A stretch of DNA of 64,000 nucleotides, from contig JALCQD010000005.1 in NCBI GenBank assembly GCA_022651005.1, forward strand, positions 1-64,000, written 5' to 3'. Of the stretch, positions 43,255-52,518 are shown one piece after another. Source of the DNA: Bifidobacteriaceae bacterium (GTDB taxonomy: Bacteria > Actinomycetota > Actinomycetes > Actinomycetales > Bifidobacteriaceae). Every line of letters starts with the position of its first letter. Position 1 is the first letter of the stretch. The position numbers were made by a program, and so were the translations under genes. Under the pieces are notes generated by a model. The model ran no database searches, was not told the DNA's origin, and was given only the letters and a program-made list of their open reading frames with translations.

Positions 43255-43282
43255 CTTATAGTGGTATTTCCAGCGTTCTCAC
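43255..43282 (-). promoter_or_regulatory. Candidate promoter of the attenuated transcript
   Basis: TATAAG (43260-43255) with GTGAGA (43282-43277) 16 bases upstream lies just past the otsAB stop codon. The -10 is good and the -35 is moderate. Confidence 0.5.
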
Positions 43283-43289
43283 GGACGTA

Positions 43290-45818
43290 CTATGCCGCAG
43301 GAAATTCGTCCTCATGCCCTATTCCATGCGGTTTTTCGGCACCCGAATCACCTTTGTCAGAAAGTCCGTCACAAAATACCGTGGCTTCCGACTCCGAGAT
43401 CATCCCTTCGAGCATGCGTCGCACCGCCGCCGGATTGAGCAGCCGGTATTTTGCCTGCGTGGGCCCGCCGCCCACCTTGAACGTCCACGCGGTGTCGGGC
43501 AGCGCCGCAAACATCGTCTCGTCGGTGGTGTCATCCCCCACCGCCACAACGACGTCGTATTTGCCACTCCGCGCGAGAGGAGCAACCGATTCGCCCTTGG
43601 AAATCACCGCCGGGCATACCTCCACCACCTTCGAATTCTTCATGATCGTCAGGTGCCACTCCTCCACCACGGGAGCAAGCCGGGTGAACAATGCCTGCCG
43701 CTCCTTCTTGGCGAGCTTCGAGTCGGAGAGACGGTAGTGCCATGCGAGCGCGTCGGATTTTGCCTCCACGAACGAGTGGGGCACACGCTCCACCGACTCG
43801 TCGAAGATCCTGCGCACCAAAGGCTGCCACAACGCCGGGTCCGGCATGTCTGCGGCCCGGGACCACTGGCGAACCGTGGCAGTCGCGTCCCCGCCACCGA
43901 GCGCGCGGTTACTGTGCGTGCGGTTACCTTGCGTACGGTCGCCGTCTCCGGGAATATTGCTTCTCCAGGCGCCGTGCTCGGCGATGAGACCAACGGGCAA
44001 GTCTCCGAACCATTCCTCCATGGTCGCCCGGTCGCGGCCGGATACCAGCACGAGGTCGACGTTAGGTTCGGAGCCCAAATGCCTCAGCACCTTCCGCAGC
44101 GTCGGGGTGGGCTTCGCCCTGCCGGGGGTTCGCACCAAGGGCGTGAGCGTTCCGTCGTAATCGCACAGAACCAGCCGGCGTTCGGCGTCGTCCCACTGGT
44201 GGTGAACCTCCTGGCGGCGAATCCTCCGCAGGCGCTTGTCGGCAACTGCGGGCTTCGTTACCTGCTCGAGAGAGCTCAGGAATTCCGCGCACCACTCCGC
44301 CGCCGTACCGAACTTGAGGCGGGCCTGCATCGCGATGTTTCTCCGCCGGGACTCTTCCGGGGACACCTCGAGCGCATCGTGCAGGGTATCGCACAGCGCC
44401 TCGGTGTCGTAGGGGTTCACGATGAACGCTTCAGACAGCTCGCTCGCCGCCCCCGCCATCTCGGAGAGCACAAGTGCGCCGTCGCGGTTGTCGTGGCAGG
44501 CGAGGTATTCCTTCGCCACCAGGTTCATGCCGTCGCGTAGAGGCGTCACGAGCGCCACGTCGCCAGCAGCGTAGATGCCACATACCGGCTTGATGGGCAG
44601 AGAGCGCGTGATGTAGTGGATCGGCGTCCACGCCAGCAGCGAGTAGCGGCCGTTGATTTGGCCGATGAGCTGGTCCACCTGCTCCTTGAGCAACTGGTAG
44701 GACTTCACGCCCTCGCGGCTCGGAGTGGCCAGCAGGTAGTACGTCACGTGGCCGATCCATTCGGGATATTTTTCCAGGAGGCGCTCGAAGGCGCGCAGAC
44801 GTTCCGGGATTCCTTTGGTGTAGTCGAGGCGGTCCACGGAGACGACCACCTTGTTGGGCTTGCCGCTGGCCCTGCTCATGGCGTTTTGCGCGAGCTCGAG
44901 TTCGGGAGCATCCTCTTTAGAGAAGTGTCCCCACCAGGTTTTCTCCTGGCTTTCCGCTTCCGCCGCGGCCGCGCCTTCCGCCATGAGCGAGCTCGCATAG
45001 TGGCGCCGGGTGCGCTTGCCACAGGCTCGTTCGATGCCGAAGCGCATGGCACGGGACAGATTTGAGCTGGCAGTGCGCTTGTAGAGGTTGTAGTCGATGC
45101 CGATGGGGAAGGCGTCGATGGCCGCCGTGTGCCCATCCGGGAGGTTGACACGACCATGTTCCGCTTTGAGATCGAGCAGCGCCGCGAGATTCGCTTCGAA
45201 GTTGATGGCGTAATCCACCGTGTGGAAGCCGATGAGGTTGGCGCCCAGAACGCCTTCGAGCACTTCCTTGCACCATGGAAGCGCACGGAATATCTCCACG
45301 CTGGGGAACGGCACGTGGAGGAACCATCCGATGGCGAGCTTTGGGAACCTTTTGCGAAGGAGCCCCGGCAGCAACATGAGGTGGTAGTCCTGAATCCACA
45401 CGGTGTCACCCTTGTGGATGAGCGGCGTGAGCGTCTCCAGAAAGCGCTGATTCACCTGCTTGTACATCTCCCAGGTGTCAGGATTGAAGCTTGCCTCGTG
45501 CGAAAAGTCATGGAGGAGAGGCCAGAGGGTGTCGTTGGCGAAGCCTTCGTAATAGCCTTTGACTTCGTCGTGCGTGAGGAAGATGGGAACGCATCGATCT
45601 TGCGCGTAGATCTGCGTGATGTCGTCGAGTTCCTCGTCGCTGTAACCCTGCGGCTCGATGCCGCTCCAGCCCACCCAGAGGCTGTCGTGATGCGACTTGT
45701 GATACGGGCCGATGGCGGTGGCGAGGCCGCCCACGCTTTGTCGCAGAATCTTTTCACCAGAATCGGTCGTCACCAGCGAAGCGGGAAGCCGGTTGGACAC
45801 GATGATCAAACGTCCCAT
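43290..45818 (-). CDS. otsAB: Bifunctional trehalose-6-phosphate synthase/phosphatase
   Basis: 842 residues. The N-terminal GT20 synthase (about 1-520) starts [12 protein letters not shown] and shows [33 protein letters not shown] and [12 protein letters not shown], which hold the known UDP-glucose and glucose-6-phosphate contacts. The C-terminal HAD phosphatase (about 540-842) has [10 protein letters not shown] near 552, VSGRDR, and [11 protein letters not shown]. The fusion makes trehalose from UDP-glucose and glucose-6-phosphate in one polypeptide. An Ala/Glu-rich insert sits in the synthase near residue 310. ATG 45818 follows GGAGGT. Gene order GH36, GH13, otsAB on one strand suggests a loose operon; trehalose serves as stress protectant or glycan. 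Confidence 0.95.
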   Translation of the reverse strand: MGRLIIVSNRLPASLVTTDSGEKILRQSVGGLATAIGPYHKSHHDSLWVGWSGIEPQGYSDEELDDITQIYAQDRCVPIFLTHDEVKGYYEGFANDTLWPLLHDFSHEASFNPDTWEMYKQVNQRFLETLTPLIHKGDTVWIQDYHLMLLPGLLRKRFPKLAIGWFLHVPFPSVEIFRALPWCKEVLEGVLGANLIGFHTVDYAINFEANLAALLDLKAEHGRVNLPDGHTAAIDAFPIGIDYNLYKRTASSNLSRAMRFGIERACGKRTRRHYASSLMAEGAAAAEAESQEKTWWGHFSKEDAPELELAQNAMSRASGKPNKVVVSVDRLDYTKGIPERLRAFERLLEKYPEWIGHVTYYLLATPSREGVKSYQLLKEQVDQLIGQINGRYSLLAWTPIHYITRSLPIKPVCGIYAAGDVALVTPLRDGMNLVAKEYLACHDNRDGALVLSEMAGAASELSEAFIVNPYDTEALCDTLHDALEVSPEESRRRNIAMQARLKFGTAAEWCAEFLSSLEQVTKPAVADKRLRRIRRQEVHHQWDDAERRLVLCDYDGTLTPLVRTPGRAKPTPTLRKVLRHLGSEPNVDLVLVSGRDRATMEEWFGDLPVGLIAEHGAWRSNIPGDGDRTQGNRTHSNRALGGGDATATVRQWSRAADMPDPALWQPLVRRIFDESVERVPHSFVEAKSDALAWHYRLSDSKLAKKERQALFTRLAPVVEEWHLTIMKNSKVVEVCPAVISKGESVAPLARSGKYDVVVAVGDDTTDETMFAALPDTAWTFKVGGGPTQAKYRLLNPAAVRRMLEGMISESEATVFCDGLSDKGDSGAEKPHGIGHEDEFPAA

Positions 45819-45978
45819 GACACCTCCATTCCCCCGGGCGCGAGCAGAAGCCCTGCGGCTGAATAGCCGGCCGCGTATGGTGCGGCCAGCCTCCCGCCGG
45901 CAGTCCTGCCACGTCCTCGGGTCAAGACACAAGATTCCATATGAAACCCAGCGTTATGGAGGATTCTGAGAGTTTCCT

Positions 45979-47841
45979 TTACTTCAGCCGGTAGATAAAC
46001 GCCTCCCACGGGCTGAGCTTGCCCAGCATGAGTGAGGCCGCGGTTTCCGACTGATCGTAGTTGCTCAGGAGCACGCGGTCGGAGTCCACTTGGCCGCCGC
46101 CCTGCCAGCCGAGCAGGTCGGCCGTCTGCGGGGGCACCTTCGATGACTGGGATGACATGTTGACGACGACCAGCAGTTCGTCTCCGGGAGTCTGGAGGTC
46201 GTTGTCTTCCTCAAGCGAGCGGCGGAAGGAGTAGACGACTGAATCTTCCGGATCGAGCAGGTCCCACAGGCCCGCGGCGATGGTGACGTTAGTGTGCCGC
46301 AGCTCGATGAGTTTTTGGAAGAAGGAGAAGACGGAGTCGGGGTCGCGCTGTTGGGCTTTCGCGTTGATGACGTCCTTGTTGGGGTTGACGGCGATCCATG
46401 GTTCCTTCGGCGCATAGGAGGCCGTGAAACCCGCGTACTTCGTGGCGTCCCATTGCATGGGCGTGCGGGCGTTGTCTCGGCTCACCTGTGCGAGCGATTC
46501 CAGCATCTCTTCGGGAGTGGAGACGCGCGCCTCATCCACGCGCTGGTGATACAGGTTGATGGATTCGAGGTCACGGTACTGGGAAAGTTCCGTAAATCCG
46601 GCATTCGTCATGCCGAGTTCCTCGCCCTGGTAGATGTAGGGCGTGCCCCTGTGCATCTGGATCAAGAGCCCCATGGCCTTGGCGGAGAGCGCGCGCAGCT
46701 TCTCCGTGGAGTCGTCGCCGAAGCGCGAGACCGCGCGCGGTTGATCATGATTGTCCAAGAACAGGCTCGTCCATCCGATGTCACGCACCGCGTCCTGTTG
46801 GCCGCCGAGCGCCCGCTTGAGATCGCTTGCGTCCCAGTCCACGATGTCCCACTTGGAATCCTTGCCGTGGCCCACGTTGCACTGGTCGAACAGGAACAGC
46901 ATGTCGAGTTCGCCGTTTTCTGGGTTTGTGATGTGGCGGTTGTGATCCGCTTCGATCCCCGGGGCCTCCCCTACCGTGAGGTAACCCTCGCGGCCTGCGA
47001 ATACGGCCTTGCGCATCTCCTGAAGGAACTCGTCGAATCTCGGACCTCCCGAGCAGAAGGGCTCGGAATCCGAATAGCCCTCCGAGCCCACTGCACCGTT
47101 TTCGATGGAACCACCCGCCTCTCCTGGCAGATGTCCCGTGGGGTCGATGGTCTTGGAGATGAGGCTGATGACGTCCATGCGGAAACCGTCCACGCCGCGA
47201 TCAAGCCACCAATTCATCATGGAATACACGGCGGCGCGGAGATCTGGGTTCTCCCAGTTGAGATCCGGCTGTTTCTTCGAGAAGAGATGGAGGAAGTATT
47301 CACCGCGCTTCTCGTCGTATTTCCACGCCGAGCCGCCGAAATAGGAGCCCCACGTATTTGGCTCGGCTCCCGGAGTGCCGGGTTCATGGCCCTCGCGTGC
47401 GGGGCGCCACCAATACCAATCAGCCTTGTCGGAGAATTTGTCGCGTGACTCTTGGAACCACGCGTGCTCGTCGGAGGTGTGGTTCACCACCAGATCCATG
47501 ATGACCTTGATGCCGCGCGAGTGCGCCTGCTCGAGCAGCTCGTCCATGTCGCCGAGCGTGCCGAACAGCGGATCGATGTCCTGATAGTCCGAGATGTCGT
47601 AGCCGTTGTCGTCCTGCGGTGACTTGTACACAGGGCAGAGCCAGATAACGTCGATTCCCAAATTCGCCAAGTAATCCAAGCGCGAGGTAATGCCGGGCAG
47701 GTCGCCGATTCCGTCGCCGTTGGAATCCTGGAAACTGCGTGGGTAAATCTGGTACACCACCGCGTTAGACCACCACGGGTTCGGAGTGGCACCGTTGGTA
47801 CGAATGGTGTCGGGAACCGGTGTTCTCTGCTCGCTTGTCAT
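45979..47841 (-). CDS. GH13 alpha-glucosidase (oligo-1,6-glucosidase type)
   Basis: 620 residues, a cytoplasmic (beta/alpha)8 enzyme. The conserved regions are DLVVNHTSDEH, GFRMDV with nucleophile D223, GEAPG with acid/base E292, and FLDNHDQPR with transition-state D366; QPDLNWENP is the fifth region typical of subfamily 31. The residue after the nucleophile is Val224, which in this subfamily goes with alpha-1,6 rather than alpha-1,4 preference. AGGAG precedes ATG 47841. It lies 88 bases after the GH36 alpha-galactosidase, so both probably act on plant or dietary oligosaccharides taken up elsewhere. Confidence 0.93.
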   Translation of the reverse strand: MTSEQRTPVPDTIRTNGATPNPWWSNAVVYQIYPRSFQDSNGDGIGDLPGITSRLDYLANLGIDVIWLCPVYKSPQDDNGYDISDYQDIDPLFGTLGDMDELLEQAHSRGIKVIMDLVVNHTSDEHAWFQESRDKFSDKADWYWWRPAREGHEPGTPGAEPNTWGSYFGGSAWKYDEKRGEYFLHLFSKKQPDLNWENPDLRAAVYSMMNWWLDRGVDGFRMDVISLISKTIDPTGHLPGEAGGSIENGAVGSEGYSDSEPFCSGGPRFDEFLQEMRKAVFAGREGYLTVGEAPGIEADHNRHITNPENGELDMLFLFDQCNVGHGKDSKWDIVDWDASDLKRALGGQQDAVRDIGWTSLFLDNHDQPRAVSRFGDDSTEKLRALSAKAMGLLIQMHRGTPYIYQGEELGMTNAGFTELSQYRDLESINLYHQRVDEARVSTPEEMLESLAQVSRDNARTPMQWDATKYAGFTASYAPKEPWIAVNPNKDVINAKAQQRDPDSVFSFFQKLIELRHTNVTIAAGLWDLLDPEDSVVYSFRRSLEEDNDLQTPGDELLVVVNMSSQSSKVPPQTADLLGWQGGGQVDSDRVLLSNYDQSETAASLMLGKLSPWEAFIYRLK

Positions 47842-47929
47842 CACAACTCCTCTTTGTGCTGCGTAACTGACTGTTCCACAATCATAAGGAGGTATACCGG
47901 CGGAGCGCAAACGTTTCGATTCGAGCTGA

Positions 47930-50143
47930 CTACCGTGCGGCCTTCTCGTTTACCTCAAAAAGAACCGCCTCTTCCGGATTCAGTTGTGGCGGACGGATTC
48001 CAAAGCTCGCAAGTACTCCACCAGGGAGCACAACGCCCTTCTCATTCCACCATTGCAGCTCACTCTGACCGTTGCCGATTTCCTCAAGGCCTTGATTGAT
48101 CTTCAGCGGCCTCACCTCATAGAGGCTTGTGGCATCAAGCCCCGGCAAGCGAACAAAGGCGGCCGGATAAGCTGTCGACGTCGTAAGCTGTGTGAATCGG
48201 AAGATTGCGGTTTTCTTATCGTGACTGACCATTCCATCCACTCGTACAGCAGGATCTGCGGTATCCGCATGTACGAGCCGTCCGGAAGCAAAGAGATCGC
48301 GGCGCAACTTGTACTCATCCACCCATTGCCTCAACGCAACGAGGTCATCGTTTGACACCTTTGTTAAATCCCACTCCACTCCCAAGTGACCGAAAAACGC
48401 CGTCGCGGCGCGCATCTGCAGCGATGTCGCCCTTCCCGTTGAATGAGCAGGCGATGCGCCGATATGATCGCCCATCATCTCCGGCGGCACCAGCAGTGAC
48501 GTGTATCGCTGAATATCAATGCGTTCAACAGGATCGACGCAGTCGGAAACCCACACGCGATCCGCGAGAGCCAAAATGCCCATGTCAATACGTCCCCCGC
48601 CAGAGCTGCACGTCTCTATCTCCAGCTCCGGGAACGATTCTTTGAGCTGTGAAAAGAGAGAATATACCGCAAGGGTTTGCTTATGAACGCATGGCCTGCC
48701 GTTCTGAGGTGAAACAGCCTCCGTCACAAAACGGTTGTGATCCCATTTAATATAATCAATCGACAGTTCATCGACGAGCATCGCCATGGCATCATAGACA
48801 TACTTGTACGCCGCAGGATTCGTGAGATCTAAGACCTGTTGGTGGCGGCCCTGCATCGGCAAGCGGTTCCGGGACGGTTTCACAATCCACTCTGGATGCA
48901 ATCGTGCAATCTTTGAATTCAGACTGATCATCTCTGGTTCAAACCAGAGGCCGAATTGCATTCCCAATGAGTGAACATGGTCGGCTAATGGCTTCAAGCC
49001 CTGGGGCCACACGGTTTTGTCGGTCTGCCAATCTCCAAGCGAGGTTGTGTCATCTCTCCGGCCGTCGAACCATCCATCATCAACCACGAATCTTTCGATG
49101 CCGCATTTGCTGGCAACATCGGCGAGCGCCATCAATTTCTTCTCAGACTGATTGAAGTACACAGCTTCCCATGTGTTCAATATCACCGGGCGTGGGATTT
49201 TCCGCAAGCGGGGATGCACCGAACGCAGATACTCATGGAACCGTCCGGCAGCCTGATCCAGACCATTGCCAAAGCTTCCATACACCCATGGAGTACGATA
49301 TGTCTCGCCTTCGCCAAGAGAGACTTCACCGCCGAAAAGAATTTCGCCACCACCAAGGATTCCCTGGGTGTATGGCGTCTTTTCTGCGCTAACGACACTA
49401 TTGCCGCTCCAACCGACGTGCACGGAGAAGGACTCTCCCGTCTCGAAGCCCATGCCCGCGCGACCGGCCGTCAGTAACGTACTCGCATCAAAATCAGGGC
49501 GCCCAACTACAGACTGCTTCTCGAACCGCCCTACTGTAAAGGCTTGCTCCTGTGCCGCTCGCTCTCGTAAGTGATGCCCGGTGAACGACTGCAGTTGAAC
49601 GCAGTCCGCAGGAACGGGAAAGCCCAACTCTACGTGGCTTACTGCGAGCTCCGCCCCTGAATCAGTATTCTTTACGCCTGCGCGCTGTCGAAGGAGCCCT
49701 CCTGGGAGCATCTGCAAAACCCATTCGAGCTCTACGGAGTTCTCGCTGTCTGATGCACTCACCCTCACAGAGGGAGTTTCGGAATCTTTGTCAACAACAA
49801 CGCTATTCGTTGTGGAATGGCAGAAGAGCTCGCTTCCATCCCTTTGTACAATGAGTCTGCGCGCGCCTGTCCACGCTTCAGACTGTGTGGGAAGGATGCT
49901 TGGCCATGCGGTTCTGTCCAACGCACCCGACACTCGTTGGGGCTCCTGTGCCATGCGAAGATCGCGAGCGTCCGGCAGCGAATCCAGGGAATGTCCCCAA
50001 TAGCTTATGCGAGGAAGCTCGTGCCCATAGAGGCTGAGAATCACTCCGGAATCCGAATCAGCATCGCCCAAATATATGCTGCCCTTTTCCAGAAGAGACT
50101 CTACCTCGTTGTTACTGACTCGAACTTCTGCCATTTGTTTCAC
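47930..50143 (-). CDS. GH36 alpha-galactosidase
   Basis: 737 residues, the standard length for the large tetrameric GH36 type, without signal peptide. An N-terminal beta-supersandwich (about 1-310) precedes the barrel with FVVDDGWFDGRRDD, FGLWFEPEM, YIKWDHNR with nucleophile D468, the CSSGGGRID sugar-binding loop, and VWVSDCVDP with acid/base D534. It releases galactose from melibiose/raffinose-type sugars. The GTG start at 50143 is preferred because AGGGA lies six to seven bases upstream; ATG 50134 is the alternative. Confidence 0.94.
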   Translation of the reverse strand: MKQMAEVRVSNNEVESLLEKGSIYLGDADSDSGVILSLYGHELPRISYWGHSLDSLPDARDLRMAQEPQRVSGALDRTAWPSILPTQSEAWTGARRLIVQRDGSELFCHSTTNSVVVDKDSETPSVRVSASDSENSVELEWVLQMLPGGLLRQRAGVKNTDSGAELAVSHVELGFPVPADCVQLQSFTGHHLRERAAQEQAFTVGRFEKQSVVGRPDFDASTLLTAGRAGMGFETGESFSVHVGWSGNSVVSAEKTPYTQGILGGGEILFGGEVSLGEGETYRTPWVYGSFGNGLDQAAGRFHEYLRSVHPRLRKIPRPVILNTWEAVYFNQSEKKLMALADVASKCGIERFVVDDGWFDGRRDDTTSLGDWQTDKTVWPQGLKPLADHVHSLGMQFGLWFEPEMISLNSKIARLHPEWIVKPSRNRLPMQGRHQQVLDLTNPAAYKYVYDAMAMLVDELSIDYIKWDHNRFVTEAVSPQNGRPCVHKQTLAVYSLFSQLKESFPELEIETCSSGGGRIDMGILALADRVWVSDCVDPVERIDIQRYTSLLVPPEMMGDHIGASPAHSTGRATSLQMRAATAFFGHLGVEWDLTKVSNDDLVALRQWVDEYKLRRDLFASGRLVHADTADPAVRVDGMVSHDKKTAIFRFTQLTTSTAYPAAFVRLPGLDATSLYEVRPLKINQGLEEIGNGQSELQWWNEKGVVLPGGVLASFGIRPPQLNPEEAVLFEVNEKAAR

Positions 50144-50198
50144 TCACTTTCCCTGGCACAGAATCGTCCGGAGAACGCCGCCACCAGGCCGGAACGAG

Positions 50199-51212
50199 CT
50201 ACTTCGCCGGGCTGATCTCGTCGATGGCTGCCAATTCCTCAGCAGTGAACGTGGTATTCGAAATTGCCTTCACGTTGTCGAGCAACTGCGCCGGGCGAGA
50301 AGCGCCCACCAAGACGCTTGTGACAGCACCATCGCGCAGAATCCACGCGAGCGCCATCTCCGCCAGGGTCTGGCCACGCTTCTTTGCGATCTCGTTGAGG
50401 TCGCGGATTTGCTGCAAGCGGGCGTCACTGAGCGCCGACGCCTGCAGGAAGCGGTGGTCACGTGCGATGCGGGAGTCCTCCGGAATGCCGTTGAGATAGC
50501 GGTCGGTCAACAGGCCCTGCTCCAACGGGGAGAAGGTGATGAGGCCAATGCCTGCCTCTTTTGCCGCCTCCTTGAGCCCGTCGGCCTCGATGTGGCGGTC
50601 AAAGATGTTGTAACGCACCTGATTGATGACGAACGGGGTCTTCAGCTCGTGCAGGATCTTCGCCGCTTCGAGCGTCTGCTGTGCGTTGTAGTTGGAAATG
50701 CCCACATACAGGGCACGGCCGGAGCGCACGATCTGGTCGAGCGCCACCATCGTCTCTTCAAGCGGCGTATCGGTGTCGGGGCGGTGGTGATAGAAGATGT
50801 CGACGTAATCGAGACCGAGGCGCTTGAGTGACTGGTCGCAGCTGGCGATGAGGTACTTGCGCGAGCCATGGTCCCCGTACGGCCCGGGCCACATGTCGTA
50901 GCCGGCCTTGGAGGTCACGATCAATTCGTCGCGGTAGGGCTTGAAGTCGGTGGCGAGTAAGCGGCCGAGATTGGCCTCGGCTGCGCCGTACTCTGGTCCG
51001 TAGTTGTTGGCGGCATCAAACTGCGTGATGCCCGCGTCGAAGGCAGTACGCGTGATGGCGCGCATGGTGTCGAAGTTATTGGTGTTGCCGAAGTTGTGCC
51101 AGAAGCCGAGTGACACTTGCGGCATGAGGAGACCGGACTTCCCGCTGCGCGAATACTTCATGCGCCCGTCGTAGCGGTCATCGTTCGCAACATATGTGGG
51201 GATAAGATCCAT
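50199..51212 (-). CDS. Aldo/keto reductase (YghZ/AKR14-like)
   Basis: 337 residues. The catalytic tetrad lies in DAANNYGPEYGAAE (Asp, Tyr), TSKAGY (Lys) and YHHRPD (His). MDLIPTYVANDDRYDGRMKYSRSG is a typical YghZ-type start, and WPGPYGDHGSRKY is diagnostic of that subgroup, which reduces L-glyceraldehyde-3-phosphate and methylglyoxal. AAAGGAG precedes ATG 51212. It is 55 bases upstream of the GH36 gene on the same strand and may lead that operon; a divergent VOC gene starts only 30 bases away. Confidence 0.93.
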   Translation of the reverse strand: MDLIPTYVANDDRYDGRMKYSRSGKSGLLMPQVSLGFWHNFGNTNNFDTMRAITRTAFDAGITQFDAANNYGPEYGAAEANLGRLLATDFKPYRDELIVTSKAGYDMWPGPYGDHGSRKYLIASCDQSLKRLGLDYVDIFYHHRPDTDTPLEETMVALDQIVRSGRALYVGISNYNAQQTLEAAKILHELKTPFVINQVRYNIFDRHIEADGLKEAAKEAGIGLITFSPLEQGLLTDRYLNGIPEDSRIARDHRFLQASALSDARLQQIRDLNEIAKKRGQTLAEMALAWILRDGAVTSVLVGASRPAQLLDNVKAISNTTFTAEELAAIDEISPAK

Positions 51213-51242
51213 GATTGCTCCTTTGCTGCCTACACTGGACTC

Positions 51243-51671
51243 GTGATTGATCACATTAGTCTGATGGTTCGTCAAGTCGATGTCAGTCTCGCGTTCTACA
51301 AGGCCGCGTTGGAACCCTTGGGATACATTGAAAAAGTGCGTCATGGAGCAACCGTTGGCCTCGGCGTAGATGACGGAACGCCGCGTGCGGACTTTTACAT
51401 TTCGCCAGCAACACAAATTTCCGAGCAGGAAATCACAACCTCTGCGAGCCCCGTCTCCCCCATCACACACATTGCTTTCCGCGCCGGCTCACATGCCCAG
51501 GTGCAGGCGTTCTACAAAGCCGCCCTGGGCGCCGGCGGAACCGACAACGGCGGCCCAGGCCCGCGCGATTATCACCCGGGCTATTACTCGGCATTCGTGC
51601 TGGATCCCGACGGCAACAACGTTGAGGCCGTCGTGGAATGGGCGCACGCTCAACGCACGCCCAGCAAGTAG
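51243..51671 (+). CDS. VOC-family (glyoxalase/dioxygenase-like) protein
   Basis: 142 residues, two beta-alpha-beta-beta-beta modules. IDHISLMVRQVDVSLAFYKAAL and ITHIAFRAGSHAQVQAFYKAAL are the paired module starts; metal ligands would be His4, one near residue 77 and Glu near 131 in DPDGNNVEAV. The start is a GTG at 51243 with no Shine-Dalgarno sequence, 30 bases from the divergent aldo/keto reductase start, so translation may be leaderless. With the reductase it could form an aldehyde-detoxification pair (inference). Confidence 0.82.
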   Translation: MIDHISLMVRQVDVSLAFYKAALEPLGYIEKVRHGATVGLGVDDGTPRADFYISPATQISEQEITTSASPVSPITHIAFRAGSHAQVQAFYKAALGAGGTDNGGPGPRDYHPGYYSAFVLDPDGNNVEAVVEWAHAQRTPSK

Positions 51672-51701
51672 TCTTTTAGTCTCTCAGCCGGTCTCTCAGC
51701 C

Positions 51702-52289
51702 TTACTTAAGGAACTCGTACGGCGCCAGACGGCGGGACTCGTGAATCATGGAGGCGATCTCCTCCGGCGATTCCTTGCCGCCAGTGCTCAGCCACAGCTC
51801 CACGATGGCGACGATGCCGGCGAGCATCACCTGCATGGCGTATTCGCGCGGGAATCCCTTCATGGAGAGACGCAGCGTGGTGGATTTGGCGATCTGCTTC
51901 TCGATCATCTGGCTCAACTGACCACGGAAGCGGCCGAGGAATGCGTGATCGCCCTTGGGGCCCACGATGGCCTTGATGAATTCAAAGTCGTCCTGCACGT
52001 ACTCCAGCGCACCGAGGATGGCGTCGTAGGGAATGACGTCAACGGGATCGTTGGGATCAGAATTCTCATTGTTAAAGAGCTGTTCCTGAAGAGATTCGAG
52101 GGCCTCGTTTTCGAGCTGGTTCTTCAGGTCGTCCTTGTCGACATAGTGAAGATAGAAGGTGCCTCTGTTGATTCCCGCAGAGCGTGCCACGTCACTGACC
52201 GTCAAGGAATCGAGACCCTTTTCTTCGACGAGTTCGCTAAAAGCGTGTTTGATGGCCTTCTTCGTGCGGACAGTAGATCTATTGGTCAT
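51702..52289 (-). CDS. TetR-family regulator
   Basis: 195 residues. Helix-turn-helix SLTVSDVARSAGINRGTFYLHYVDKDDL (about residues 29-56) and a C-terminal helical domain of the TetR_C_7 look (LEYVQDDFEFIKAIVGPKG). AAGGA precedes ATG 52289. It is divergent from the first YhgE/Pip gene. The palindromes at 52335-52346 and 52462-52478 in the shared gap are candidate binding sites. Confidence 0.9.
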   Translation of the reverse strand: MTNRSTVRTKKAIKHAFSELVEEKGLDSLTVSDVARSAGINRGTFYLHYVDKDDLKNQLENEALESLQEQLFNNENSDPNDPVDVIPYDAILGALEYVQDDFEFIKAIVGPKGDHAFLGRFRGQLSQMIEKQIAKSTTLRLSMKGFPREYAMQVMLAGIVAIVELWLSTGGKESPEEIASMIHESRRLAPYEFLK

Positions 52290-52334
52290 TCTGCATTCCT
52301 TTTTACGCCCCTTTATCAACAGATTGTTCATAGT

Positions 52335-52478
52335 ACAGTAATCTGTCTACGCGGGGTTGCGTGTTCTTACACGTAAATATTACGACAGAATGGTGCCATG
52401 TGTCGACTGTCGCCTATCGCAGCGCCCCAACGAATGCCACCCATAAAAATAACGCCCCAGTGCTACGCTCTACGTAGC
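52335..52478. promoter_or_regulatory. Two palindromes in the TetR/YhgE divergent gap
   Basis: ACAG-TAAT-CTGT (52335-52346) lies near the tetR start, and GCTACG-N5-CGTAGC (52462-52478) lies just ahead of the presumed -10 (TTATAA, 52495-52500) of the YhgE gene. Each is perfectly symmetric and suits an operator. Confidence 0.45.
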
Positions 52479-52518
52479 GATACGCGTTGAGTACTTATAA
52501 GACCCCTGGAGAGACACG

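Noticed and set aside
43123..43260. T-box riboswitch in the leader of the MHS/ilvC region
   Set aside because: No AGGGTGGNACCGCG-type T-box or specifier loop was found; the Ile-codon leader peptide explains the structure.
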